Both the position numbers and the translations under genes were made by a program. DNA of 64,000 nt from Clostridiales bacterium UBA4698 (GTDB lineage: Bacteria > Bacillota > Clostridia > TANB77 > UBA1234), in contig DHKI01000032.1 in the NCBI GenBank assembly GCA_002404755.1, forward strand, positions 81,049 through 145,048. Direction: 5' to 3'. The number at the start of each line of letters is the position of its first letter. Position 1 is the first letter of the stretch. The notes beneath the pieces are model-generated. The model was not told the origin of the DNA and made no database searches. It worked only from the letters and a program-made list of their open reading frames with translations. Below, piece by piece: positions 8,178 to 15,903 of this stretch.

Positions 8178-9269
8178 ATGACAAAAAATTATTGGTTTAA
8201 AGTATTATCAGTTTTTATTATAGTGTCTGCAATTTGTGCAGGAGTGATTTGCGGTGTTATATCAGCGAAAAATAAGAGACAAGCTTCTAGAAATGATGAA
8301 TTAATAGGCAGTGGAGATGTAACTACTTCGGGTGATATCATTTCTTCAGGAGAAACAAATAACAATGAAGAAGAAGAAAAACCTTATCTAGGACCTAATA
8401 TTTATTCTGGCGATTCAAGACCAATAGCTGTAATGATAGATAACGAAAGACCAGCTAGACAAAATCATGGCGGATTAAATTCAGCATATATGCTTTATGA
8501 ATTTATAATTGAAGGTGGAGAAACTAGAATTATGGCATTTTTCAAAAATGCAACTGCTTCATATATAGGACCAGTTAGAAGTGCAAGACATTATTTCTTA
8601 GATTATGCGATGGAGCATGATGCGATATTTGTACATTTTGGCTGGAGTCCAAAAGCACAATCAGATATAAAAACACTTTCAATAAACAATATAAATGGTA
8701 TATATGACACATTTTATTGGAGAGTTGCACCAAAAGGTTCATATCACAATGCAATAACAAGTATGGAAAACATTCAAAAGATGATTGCCAGAAAAAAATA
8801 TCGTACAACAACAGAAAAAGGTTCTATAGTAACATATAATAAAGAAGATGAAGATATAGCAAGTGGTGATGTAGCAAATAACATTATGATAAAATATTCT
8901 GCAAGATCTAATTCATCATATAGATATGATGCAGAAAGAAAAGTATATCTAAGAGACATGCGTGGAGAACCACATGTAGATTCACAAACTAAAGAACAAT
9001 TCTATGCTAAAAATGTTGTCATGATATATGTAAAAGATGAGCTTTTAGATGATCCAGAAGATAAAGGTAGAAGAGAATTGTACAACATAGGAACTGGCGA
9101 AGGATATTTCGCAACAAATGGACGAGCAATCAAAATAAAATGGGAAAAGAAAACAAGAGATGGTAGAACAATCTACCGTGATTTAAATGGAAACGAAATA
9201 ACATTTAATGATGGAATTACTTGGGTACAAATAGTTCCTAAAACAGGAAGTATAACTATTAGTGAATAA
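8178..9269 (+). CDS. DUF3048-domain exported protein (YerB-like)
   Basis: A 363-residue protein with an N-terminal membrane segment (about residues 8-28) followed by a serine-glycine-aspartate linker (GSGDVTTSGDIISSGE) and a DUF3048 domain. Characteristic segments are RPIAVMIDNERPARQNHGGL, YEFIIEGGETRIMAFF and GPVRSARHYFLDYA. Bacillus YerB is a lipoprotein of unknown function; here the hydrophobic segment lacks a clear lipobox although a cysteine is present (AICAGVICG). AAAGGAG precedes the ATG and it directly follows ybeY. A second SGD copy (IASGDVANN) sits inside the domain. Confidence 0.8.
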   Translation: MTKNYWFKVLSVFIIVSAICAGVICGVISAKNKRQASRNDELIGSGDVTTSGDIISSGETNNNEEEEKPYLGPNIYSGDSRPIAVMIDNERPARQNHGGLNSAYMLYEFIIEGGETRIMAFFKNATASYIGPVRSARHYFLDYAMEHDAIFVHFGWSPKAQSDIKTLSINNINGIYDTFYWRVAPKGSYHNAITSMENIQKMIARKKYRTTTEKGSIVTYNKEDEDIASGDVANNIMIKYSARSNSSYRYDAERKVYLRDMRGEPHVDSQTKEQFYAKNVVMIYVKDELLDDPEDKGRRELYNIGTGEGYFATNGRAIKIKWEKKTRDGRTIYRDLNGNEITFNDGITWVQIVPKTGSITISE

Positions 9270-9385
9270 AGCGAGATAATGGCAGTGTAAATCAACTTAT
9301 AAAAAAGAAAGCACACTGCAAAAAGTGAGAATACAGTGCATTCAATAAGAATACACGCAACTCAAATATTAAAAAGGATGATAAT

Positions 9386-9778
9386 ATGGAAAACGAAGAA
9401 TTAATAGCTAAGGCAATAGAAGCAAGAAAAAATGCTAAATCACCAACAGGATATTTTGTTGGTGCAGCATTATTAACTGAAACGGGAAAAGTATATACTG
9501 GATGCAATTTAGGTTCAGATGACGGAATTTTTAATATATGTGCCGAAAGAGTTGCAATAGTAAAAATGCTTTCGGAAGCACCGGAAAAAATAAAAAAGAT
9601 AGCTGTTGTTGGTGGAAGAGAAACATTAATACCAACAACACCATGTGGTGTATGCAGACAATTGATTTATGGATTAGGAAAAGATATTGAAATTATATGT
9701 GCATTCAATGAAGAAAATGAATTAAAATATAAATCATATAAAATAGAAGAATTATTGCCAAGTGGCTTTACGTATTAA
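9386..9778 (+). CDS. cdd: Cytidine deaminase
   Basis: A 130-residue tetrameric-type cytidine deaminase converting cytidine and deoxycytidine to uridine forms for pyrimidine salvage. The zinc site is visible as the CAERVAI motif (Cys plus catalytic Glu) near residue 53 and CGVCRQ near residue 88; substrate-binding residues lie in the FFVGAALL-like N-terminal region (YFVGAALLTETGKVYTGCN). AAAAGGATGAT precedes the ATG. It sits upstream of era as in many Firmicutes. Confidence 0.92.
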   Translation: MENEELIAKAIEARKNAKSPTGYFVGAALLTETGKVYTGCNLGSDDGIFNICAERVAIVKMLSEAPEKIKKIAVVGGRETLIPTTPCGVCRQLIYGLGKDIEIICAFNEENELKYKSYKIEELLPSGFTY

Positions 9779-9911
9779 AAAGAAGTATTGGTTACCAATC
9801 GGTTTTATATGCTTGGCATTTGCAAAACTATTTTGCAGAAACGTATGTGAATTTGAATGGGAAAGACCGATATTAAGGAGGAAAAATAAATGTTTAAATC
9901 AGGATTTGTAG
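9762..9911 (+). CDS. Possible 49-residue membrane protein overlapping cdd and era
   Basis: A GTG-initiated frame runs through the cdd-era gap and overlaps both genes. Its translation reads like a small membrane protein: a basic start (MALRIKKKYW), one hydrophobic stretch (LPIGFICLAFAKLF) and a charged tail (EFEWERPILRRK). There is no good ribosome-binding site, so translation would depend on coupling to cdd. The protein-like character is the only evidence; it may be chance. Confidence 0.25.
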   Translation: MALRIKKKYWLPIGFICLAFAKLFCRNVCEFEWERPILRRKNKCLNQDL

Positions 9912-10774
9912 CAATTGTAGGAAGACCTAATGTAGGAAAATCAACACTTTTAAATAGACTAGCAGGACAAAAAATAGCAATAGTATCAAACAAACCACAA
10001 ACAACAAGAACAGCAATAAAAGGTATAATAAATAGAAAAGATGCACAAATTATATTTACAGATACTCCAGGAATTCACAAACCTAAAAACAAACTTGGAG
10101 AAAAAATGGCAGAAACAATAGATACAGCAGTATCAGATGATGATTTATTGTTATATGTTATAGAAGCAACAGATAAAGGAATTGGTATGGCAAATGAATT
10201 CATACTAAAAAAGGTAAAAGAATCAGGTAAAAAAGCCATATTAGCAATAAACAAAGTCGACTTAGTAAAAAAAGAAAATATATTAGAGTTAATAAAGTTA
10301 TATAGTGCAGAGTACAATTTTGAGGCAATAATTCCAATATCAGCAAAAGAAGATGATGGAATAGATACATTGTTAGAAAAGATAATAGAAGTACTTCCAG
10401 AGGGACCAGCATATTATAGCGAAGAAGAATGGACAGACCAAACAGAACGTCAGATAATAGAAGAAACAATTCGTGAAAAAGCATTAAAAGTATTAGATGA
10501 TGAAATACCTCACGGAATTGCTGTAGAAGTTGTAACAATGAAAAAAAGACCTAAAAAAGACTTGTACGATATAGAAGCAACTATATATTGTGAAAAGAAA
10601 ACTCATAAGGCAATAATAATCGGAAAAGATGGCGAAGTATTAAAGAGAATTGGAACAATGGCAAGAGAAGATATAGAAGCAATGATGGATGCAAAAGTAA
10701 ACTTGCAATTATGGGTAAAGGTAAAAGAAGGCTGGAGAGATAGCAGTATAAAATTAAATCAAGTTTTTCACTAA
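9890..10774 (+). CDS. era: GTPase Era
   Basis: A 294-residue GTPase required for 16S rRNA processing and 30S assembly. G1 is GRPNVGKST (residues 9-17), the effector region includes PQTTRTAIKGI, G3 is DTPG near residue 59, and G4 is NKVD near residue 122. The C-terminal KH RNA-binding domain carries IIGKDGEVLKRIGTMARED near residues 242-260. AAGGAGGA precedes the ATG. It is followed by yqzL and recO, the usual order in Clostridia. Confidence 0.95.
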   Translation: MFKSGFVAIVGRPNVGKSTLLNRLAGQKIAIVSNKPQTTRTAIKGIINRKDAQIIFTDTPGIHKPKNKLGEKMAETIDTAVSDDDLLLYVIEATDKGIGMANEFILKKVKESGKKAILAINKVDLVKKENILELIKLYSAEYNFEAIIPISAKEDDGIDTLLEKIIEVLPEGPAYYSEEEWTDQTERQIIEETIREKALKVLDDEIPHGIAVEVVTMKKRPKKDLYDIEATIYCEKKTHKAIIIGKDGEVLKRIGTMAREDIEAMMDAKVNLQLWVKVKEGWRDSSIKLNQVFH

Positions 10775-10822
10775 AAGAAAGTATAGGACAGATAAAAAGC
10801 TAAAGCACAAAGGAGGAGACTT

Positions 10823-10984
10823 ATGAGCAAAGATTTTGCTTGGCAATTATTCAAAAATACAGGAAATTTAGATGCATTCATGATAATGCGAGAATATGAA
10901 GAAATAGGAGAAGAATTAACTCCTAATAGAGATTTAGATGGAGCTAAAGATGGGAATAATAAAGACAAAAGGAATAGTAATTAA
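10823..10984 (+). CDS. YqzL-like small protein
   Basis: A 53-residue protein starting MSKDFAWQLFKNTGNLDAFM, the typical YqzL opening, with a strong AGGAGGAG site. YqzL family proteins are short, of unknown function, and are encoded between era and recO in many Firmicutes. The 3' end overlaps the probable start of recO (10950) by about 35 bases, which suggests translational coupling. Confidence 0.75.
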   Translation: MSKDFAWQLFKNTGNLDAFMIMREYEEIGEELTPNRDLDGAKDGNNKDKRNSN

Positions 10985-11687
10985 AGTAGCAAATTCATCA
11001 GATAATGATAAGGTGTTAACCGTATTAACACCAGATTTGCGGAAAAATAAATGTATTTTGCAAAGGTGCTAAAAAAAATAAAAGCACCTTTTTGTCTAGT
11101 ACAGAAATACTAGCCTTTAGCGACATGATGTTATTCTCACGGAAATAGTGAGTTATATAGCTTAAACTCTGCTGAAACAATAGAAGTATTCTATAACTTA
11201 AGAATGGATATAGCAAAGCTCTCATATGCAGCAACTATGCTTCAAATAATAAACGATGTCTGTATGGAAGGCGAAATATCATATAAAAAACTACAACTAC
11301 TATTAAACACACTTTATACATTATCAGAAACTTCGAAAAATGAAGAGCTGGTACTCGCAATCTTTAAAATAAGACTTTTAGCAATATTAGGTTTTGTGCC
11401 AAGACTTCGGAAAATGCACAAACTGTAACATAGGTGCAGAAGAAATAAAAGAAATATACTTTAGCATAAAGAATAACGGAATAAAATGTGAAGCTTGTAG
11501 CAAACAAGACAAAGGAGCAATAAAACTAAGTTATGTAGCGTACACATCTTTGCTATACATACTGTCAGCCGAACCAAAGAAAATATTTTCATTTGAAGTG
11601 CCAGAAGATGCAATAAAAGAGCTATCGTTAATTGCAAAATTATATACAGATGAAAAGTTAGAAAAAGAATATAAAGTTAATATTTAG
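10950..11687 (+). CDS. recO: DNA repair protein RecO, requiring three +1 frameshifts, each at a CGG codon
   Basis: Four open segments (10950-11039, 11041-11139, 11141-11407, 11409-11687) join into one 244-residue RecO if a single C is skipped at 11040, 11140 and 11408. RecO anneals ssDNA and loads RecA with RecR. The joined protein has the expected parts: MGIIKTKGIVIKVANSS opening, LTPDLGKINVFCKGAKK OB-fold segment, a helical middle (YNLRMDIAKLSYAATMLQ), LGFVPRLGKCTNC and GIKCEAC giving a four-cysteine zinc site, and YTSLLYIL near the end. Its length is normal for RecO. Without shifting, translation ends 11 codons after the first CGG. Each shift converts CGG A to a glycine codon GGA; the first glycine (LGKI) is conserved in the family. 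No other defect is seen in 735 coding bases. Confidence 0.8.
11040..11042 (+). other. recO: +1 frameshift site 1 in recO (TTG CGG A)
   Basis: Frame 0 reads GAT TTG CGG AAA AAT and meets TAA after ten more codons. Skipping the C gives GAT TTG GGA AAA ATA, restoring the family-conserved LGKI before the OB-fold strand. The P-site codon TTG is not expected to re-pair well in +1, so slippage of the P-site tRNA alone is a poor explanation. Confidence 0.8.
11140..11142 (+). other. recO: +1 frameshift site 2 in recO (TCA CGG A)
   Basis: Frame 0 reads TTC TCA CGG AAA TAG, stopping two codons after CGG. Skipping the C gives TTC TCA GGA AAT AGT GAG, continuing with SELYSLNSAE, which matches the RecO region after the OB-fold. 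Confidence 0.8.
11408..11410 (+). other. recO: +1 frameshift site 3 in recO (CTT CGG A)
   Basis: Frame 0 reads AGA CTT CGG AAA ATG CAC AAA CTG TAA. Skipping the C gives AGA CTT GGA AAA TGC ACA AAC TGT, which places both cysteines of the first zinc knuckle (CTNC) in frame. Confidence 0.8.
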
Positions 11688-11690
11688 AGT

Positions 11691-11730
11691 AAATGTCAAT
11701 AGGTAAAAGCTTATTGGCATTTATTTTTTT
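11691..11730 (+). terminator. Intrinsic terminator after recO
   Basis: AAATGTCAATA (11691-11701) pairs with TATTGGCATTT (11712-11722) with one G-U pair, followed by a run of T to 11730. It closes the yqfC-recO gene string. Confidence 0.75.
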
Positions 11731-11907
11731 GAAATGAATTTCCATTGCTCAATATAAATGGAGTGCATAAAATGTAAATGTATTTTATAAAAGTGCAGCT
11801 TAAGCTTAGGTGTACTCCGTAAGAAGCATCACTGTCAGCGTTTGTTTGGCTTAAGGCTGAACAGTAACAAAATATTGAAATAAAATAAATATATTGAGTA
11901 ATTTTTC
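11731..11907. other. Spacer between the recO terminator and the glyS promoter
   Basis: No open frame of note. One weak hairpin can form from ACTGTCAGC (11831-11839) with GCTGAACAGT (11856-11865). Nothing else is recognised. Confidence 0.4.
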
Positions 11908-11936
11908 TTGAATTTTACATAAACTTGTGATAATAT
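11908..11936 (+). promoter_or_regulatory. Sigma-A type promoter for the T-box/glyS transcript
   Basis: TTGAAT (11908-11913) and TAATAT (11931-11936) are separated by 17 bases, placed directly before the T-box leader. Confidence 0.6.
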
Positions 11937-11941
11937 AACTT

Positions 11942-12165
11942 GCATAGTTAAATAGATTATGGTGATAAAGAGGAGTAGCTATATAAATTTTTAAAGAGAG
12001 TTTGGATTAGGTGGAAGCCAAATAAAATCGTATGGTGAATGGAGCTTTTGAATAATCAAATAATTAAGTGAGTAGCTTTCAAAAAGCTATTAACTAGGGT
12101 GGAACCGCGGAAGTTTAATTTCGTCCCTAGCTACATTTTATAAGTGTAGCCAGGGACTTTTGTTT
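11942..12165 (+). promoter_or_regulatory. T-box riboswitch controlling glyS (glycine)
   Basis: The diagnostic T-box sequence AGGGTGGAACCGCGG is at 12096-12110. It is followed by a terminator made of GTCCCTAGCTACA (12123-12135) and TGTAGCCAGGGAC (12145-12157) plus a T-run. Upstream stem I shows the expected GAGTAG and AGGTGGAAGCC bulge-type motifs. GGA at about 12041 (in GGTGAATGGAGC) is a plausible glycine specifier, but I did not fold the RNA. Uncharged tRNA-Gly would stabilise the antiterminator and allow expression of glycyl-tRNA synthetase. Confidence 0.9.
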
Positions 12166-12193
12166 TATGTCTAAGCTACATAAAGGTTTTAAT

Positions 12194-12255
12194 AGTAGGT
12201 GGTGTAAAAAACACTACCTAAAAAGTTCGTGAAGCATAAGAAACTTCGTGAAGAA
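12194..12255 (+). repeat. Hairpin and short direct repeat in the glyS leader
   Basis: GTAGGTGGTGT (12195-12205) pairs with ACACTACCTA (12211-12220), followed by two similar copies of TTCGTGAAG separated by ten to twelve bases. It lies after the T-box terminator and before the glyS ribosome-binding site; its role is unknown. Confidence 0.5.
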
Positions 12256-12275
12256 AAATATAAGGAGGAATATTT

Positions 12276-13664
12276 ATGGTAGAAAAAACAATGGACAAGA
12301 TAGTTAATCTATGTAAAAACAGAGGATTTGTATATCCAGGTTCAGAAATTTATGGTGGACTTGCAAACTCATGGGATTTTGGTCCTTTGGGTAGTGAGTT
12401 AAAAAAGAATATAAGAGATGCGTGGTGGCAAAAGTTTGTTAAAGAAAACAAATACAATGTTGGTATTGATGCCGCAATTATGATGAACCCTCAAGTTTGG
12501 GTTACAACAGGACATGTTGGAGGTTTTAGCGATCCACTTATTGATTGTAAAGCTTGTAAGACAAGACATAGAGCAGATAAATTAATTGAAGAATGGTCAT
12601 TTAAAAAAGGTGAGCAAATCTCAGGACTTGATGGATGGTCAAACGAAGAATTAGTTAAATTTATAAATGACAATAAGATACCTTGCCCAGATTGCGGAAA
12701 GACAGATTTCACAGATATTAGAAAGTTTAATTTGATGTTTAAAACATTTATGGGTGTTACAGAAGATGCTAAATCTGAAGTATATTTAAGACCTGAAACA
12801 GCACAAGGTATGTTTGTTAATTTTAAAAATGTCCTTAGAACAACTAGAAGCAAAATGCCTATGGGTATATGCCAAATTGGTCGTTCTTTTAGAAATGAAA
12901 TAACACCAGGTAACTTTATTTTTAGAATAAGAGAATTTGAACAAATGGAACTTGAATTCTTCTGTAAGCCAGGAACAGACTTAGACTGGTATTCTTACTG
13001 GAAAGAGTACTGCAAAAATTGGCTTTTAAGCTTGGGTATAAAAGAAGAAAACTTAAGAATGAGAGAGCACTCAAAAGAAGAGTTATCATTCTACAGCAAA
13101 GGAACAACAGATATAGAGTATTTATTCCCATTTGGCTGGGGAGAACTTTGGGGAATTGCCGACAGAACAGATTACGATTTGAAGAGACATATGGAAGCTT
13201 CAAAAGCAGACCTTACATATTTAGACCCAGAGACAAATGAAAAATATATTCCATATTGCGTTGAGCCATCTGTAGGTGTTGAGAGAATATTCTTAACAGT
13301 AATTTGTGATGCATATGATGAAGAAAAAATATCAGATGATGATACAAGAATAGTACTTAGATTGCATCCGGCTCTTGCACCATTTAAAGCTGCAATTTTA
13401 CCACTTTCTAAAAAGTTAAGTGCACCAGCTACAGAGTTATTTGAAAAGTTATCTAAAAAATTCAATTGCGAATATGATGATGCTGGAAGCATTGGTAAAA
13501 GATATAGAAGAGAAGATGAGATTGGAACACCATATTGCATAACATATGACTTTGAATCAGAAAATGATAACTGTGTAACAATAAGAGACAGAGATACAAT
13601 GGAACAAGTAAGAATACCAATAGATGAAGTTGAAAAGTTTATAGAAGATAAACTAGTATTTTAA
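12276..13664 (+). CDS. glyS: Glycyl-tRNA synthetase, single-chain (alpha2) type
   Basis: A 462-residue class II synthetase that charges tRNA-Gly. It begins with the catalytic core motif [20 protein letters not shown], has an insertion with paired cysteines ([11 protein letters not shown] and CPDCGKTDF), motif 2 as [20 protein letters not shown], and motif 3 near [10 protein letters not shown], then an anticodon-binding domain ([17 protein letters not shown]). This is the archaeal/eukaryal-like homodimeric form, not the bacterial GlyQ/GlyS pair. AAGGAGGAA precedes the ATG. Expression is under the upstream T-box. Confidence 0.95.
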   Translation: MVEKTMDKIVNLCKNRGFVYPGSEIYGGLANSWDFGPLGSELKKNIRDAWWQKFVKENKYNVGIDAAIMMNPQVWVTTGHVGGFSDPLIDCKACKTRHRADKLIEEWSFKKGEQISGLDGWSNEELVKFINDNKIPCPDCGKTDFTDIRKFNLMFKTFMGVTEDAKSEVYLRPETAQGMFVNFKNVLRTTRSKMPMGICQIGRSFRNEITPGNFIFRIREFEQMELEFFCKPGTDLDWYSYWKEYCKNWLLSLGIKEENLRMREHSKEELSFYSKGTTDIEYLFPFGWGELWGIADRTDYDLKRHMEASKADLTYLDPETNEKYIPYCVEPSVGVERIFLTVICDAYDEEKISDDDTRIVLRLHPALAPFKAAILPLSKKLSAPATELFEKLSKKFNCEYDDAGSIGKRYRREDEIGTPYCITYDFESENDNCVTIRDRDTMEQVRIPIDEVEKFIEDKLVF

Positions 13665-13802
13665 AGTATAGCGAGCAATCGTTTTGAAATAGCAAGAGCT
13701 TAGTTTGATTTGTTAAAAATTTGGCATACTGATATAGAGGCATATAAATGGAATAAGTCGAAAAGTATCTAGAAAACTTGTTATGTAATTACATATTAAC
13801 GT

Positions 13803-13834
13803 AAAAATAGCACATGAAAACATGTGCTATTTTT
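13803..13834. terminator. Bidirectional terminator after glyS
   Basis: AAAAATAGCACATG (13803-13816) pairs perfectly with CATGTGCTATTTTT (13821-13834) with a four-base AAAA loop. The A- and T-runs allow function in both directions. Confidence 0.85.
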
Positions 13835-13860
13835 GATGATGATTAGAAAAATTAATCACC

Positions 13861-13934
13861 TATAAAACGTTCATATACCTTTTGATTGTTACTAATAAAT
13901 AGTACAATCGTGGCTATATGAAAGACGTTTTATA
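13861..13934. repeat. Imperfect long inverted repeat at the 3' border of the foreign gene
   Basis: TATAAAACGTTCATATA at 13861-13877 pairs with TATATGAAAGACGTTTTATA ending at 13934, and the interior GATTGTTACT pairs with AGTACAATC. It abuts the stop codon of the minus-strand gene at 13935. It lacks a terminator T-run, so it may be an insertion border or RNA-stability element. Confidence 0.5.
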
Positions 13935-14612
13935 TTATTCGTAATCTTTGGGTGATATACCGCAAACTGTGCATATCTCAGGGTCGCTTTTGAAAAGTAG
14001 ATTTAGCAATTCAAGAGCTTTCTCCTTGGAATTTTCTCTAAAGATACCATGAAGAACGCTTACTAATGTCTTGCGATTTTCAATGGTTCTCTTAATGGCA
14101 GAATTGACTTCCTGATGAATTTGAGGAATGTCTTTTCCAATCAACTGTTCTCTTCTAATAGAGTAAGTGCAGTCGTCATCGTACATTATTTTGACATACT
14201 TCAGACCGACGCCCTTGCCAAATTGAAAGAAAACGTGACTACCGGACTCAAGGATGAAATTCATGTGCGTCATGTCACAGGGTGGGATATTTTTTGTTAC
14301 AGGAAGATTGCAAATCGGTACAATCTCCGGATCAAGAGCGTTGAATGTATTAATCAAGTCCTGGGTTGTGTACTTTCCGTCCTCACTTGGCAAGGCGGAT
14401 TTTACGATGTTGGCAAGGTTTCTGCGATTTTCTTGCACCGTTGCGAGAAATTGTATACTTTCTCTCCAAAGTTCTTCAGAATCTTTTCCGATTATATCGA
14501 GCCGAGAAAGAAAACAAACAAAATCGTTATAAACGATTTGAACGGATTGAAAGCCTCTTTCCTCTGAAATGGAGAAGACTGCTTGACCATCTGCTATTTT
14601 GTAATTCTTCAT
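13935..14612 (-). CDS. Unknown 225-residue protein made of two related repeats; foreign composition
   Basis: No family recognised. The sequence contains an internal duplication: residues about 12-108 and 125-222 share the order hydrophobic strand, IGKD, a helix with ENRRNL / ENRKTL, a helix (NTFNAL / NLLFKS), then DPEIVPIC / DPEICTVC. Each repeat may be one small alpha/beta domain. No signal peptide or membrane segment. Strong site AGGAGG before the ATG. The base composition is richer in GC than neighbours and codons such as CTC, GTC and CGG (LSRLD) occur, suggesting acquisition from another organism. The in-frame CGG here is read through in frame 0, unlike the recO sites. Confidence 0.7.
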   Translation of the reverse strand: MKNYKIADGQAVFSISEERGFQSVQIVYNDFVCFLSRLDIIGKDSEELWRESIQFLATVQENRRNLANIVKSALPSEDGKYTTQDLINTFNALDPEIVPICNLPVTKNIPPCDMTHMNFILESGSHVFFQFGKGVGLKYVKIMYDDDCTYSIRREQLIGKDIPQIHQEVNSAIKRTIENRKTLVSVLHGIFRENSKEKALELLNLLFKSDPEICTVCGISPKDYE

Positions 14613-14796
14613 GTGTACCTCCTACACAATTCATAAAATATCTTAAAAAGTCGTATACATTAAATTATTTTGTATATCTAGAAATGTCGCTTGTCTTTAC
14701 ATAATACTACTATTTTCCAATTTTGTCAAATCTGTTGCTCTTAAATATGGCATATGATAAAATAAACCTATGTTTGATGGTTGAAAGGAGAGAAAA

Positions 14797-15810
14797 ATGC
14801 CAAGTATTAATTATTTAGTTAAAAGGCTTTGTACAATGAATTACAAGTCTATGTTTGATAGAATTAATGTAGTAAAGAAAAAATGTAACAAATCAAAATT
14901 CATGATATTTTGTGATATGGTTTGGTGTGGAATACGTTATGGTGCGGGTTATGTAGATTATGATGTCATAGGTTTTTATAAATTAAATTCAAAGCAAAGA
15001 AAAACAATGCTTACTAGAGGAATAAACAATAAATTTGTAAAAAGATTAAATGAGCGAGAATATTGGCATTTATTCAATAATAAAAACGAATTTAATGAAA
15101 TGTTTAGAGAGTATTTAAAACGAGATTTTATATATCCAGTAAACGACAAAAAAGAAGAAACTATTGAATGGATGAAGAAACATAAAGTGTTTTTTGCTAA
15201 GCCTAATGATGGACAATGTGGAAAGAACATTGAGAAGATAAATGTGGCTGATTGGAATGAGGATTTTGAAAAGCTATATAATCATTTGGTAGAGAATAAG
15301 CTATATTTGTTGGAAGAACCAGTTATTCAGTGCGAAGAAATGAACCAGTTAAATAAAAGTTCAGTAAATACAACTAGGATGGTTTCGGTAATGAACGATA
15401 AAGGTGAGGTTACAATCCTTGCGACATTTGTTAGAATTGGCAATGGTAAATGTGTGGATAATTTTAATAGTGGTGGAATGACAGCAAAAGTAGATGTTGA
15501 GACTGGAATTATTTTAGAAGAAGCTGTGAATAAAAAAGGAGAACTATTTGAAAAGCATCCATTAACAGGAACAAAAATAAAAGGTTTTCAAATACCTTAT
15601 TGGAATGAGGCTAAAGAAATGGTAAAAGAAGCTGCTAAAAAGAGTACACATATAAGGTATGTTGGCTGGGATGTAGCAATGAGCATAAATGGTCCTGTGC
15701 TAATAGAGGGAAATCAATTCCCTGGACATGACATATATCAAGTTGCAGAAAAAATTGGACCAGATGATATAGGCATTTTACCTATGTTTGAAAAAGCAAT
15801 AGAAGGATAA
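14797..15810 (+). CDS. ATP-grasp protein, sugar-transfer-associated type (probable)
   Basis: A 337-residue ATP-grasp ligase-like protein. The nucleotide-binding region contains VFFAKPNDGQCGKNIEKI, the central VNTTRMVSVMNDKGEVTILA and NSGGMTAKVDVETG, and the metal-binding end YVGWDVAMSINGPVLIEGN. This arrangement is typical of ATP-grasp proteins associated with polysaccharide or sugar-transfer loci. Substrate is unknown. AAAGGAGAG precedes the ATG; the composition is host-like (AT-rich), unlike the genes on either side. Confidence 0.7.
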   Translation: MPSINYLVKRLCTMNYKSMFDRINVVKKKCNKSKFMIFCDMVWCGIRYGAGYVDYDVIGFYKLNSKQRKTMLTRGINNKFVKRLNEREYWHLFNNKNEFNEMFREYLKRDFIYPVNDKKEETIEWMKKHKVFFAKPNDGQCGKNIEKINVADWNEDFEKLYNHLVENKLYLLEEPVIQCEEMNQLNKSSVNTTRMVSVMNDKGEVTILATFVRIGNGKCVDNFNSGGMTAKVDVETGIILEEAVNKKGELFEKHPLTGTKIKGFQIPYWNEAKEMVKEAAKKSTHIRYVGWDVAMSINGPVLIEGNQFPGHDIYQVAEKIGPDDIGILPMFEKAIEG

Positions 15811-15813
15811 AAG

Positions 15814-15846
15814 AAAGACTACTCAGTATTATACTGGGTAGTCTTT
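15814..15846. terminator. Terminator after the ATP-grasp gene
   Basis: AAAGACTACTCAGTAT (15814-15829) pairs with ATACTGGGTAGTCTTT (15831-15846) with one wobble and a T-run. It can also serve the minus-strand gene. A second hairpin, AACATGAG / CTCATGTT (15856-15877), lies just beyond. Confidence 0.8.
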
Positions 15847-15903
15847 TTCTAGCTTAACATGAGGCACATCTCATGTTAGAGCGTTTTGAACTCGATTGTT
15901 ATT

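Noticed and set aside
9282..9319. GCAGTGT / ACACTGC inverted repeat as terminator before cdd
   Set aside because: Seven-base stem with a 24-base loop and no T-run; too weak.
9800..9803. CGG in the cdd-era gap as a possible fifth frameshift site
   Set aside because: cdd already ends at a family-typical C terminus before it, and no conserved domain continues after the CGG. Left as intergenic or part of a doubtful small frame.
10950..11687. recO as a plain pseudogene
   Set aside because: All three lesions are the same type at the same codon, the frame is otherwise intact over 735 bases, and conserved residues including zinc cysteines remain. Not excluded, but less likely.
10950..11687. Sequencing error at GGAAA motifs
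   Set aside because: The GGAAA motif is common in this AT-rich window in intact genes, and the fourth site has GGTAA. A systematic error would have broken many genes. Raw reads would decide.
13019..13240. Plus-strand frame within glyS
   Set aside because: Out-of-frame shadow; basic low-complexity translation without start signal.
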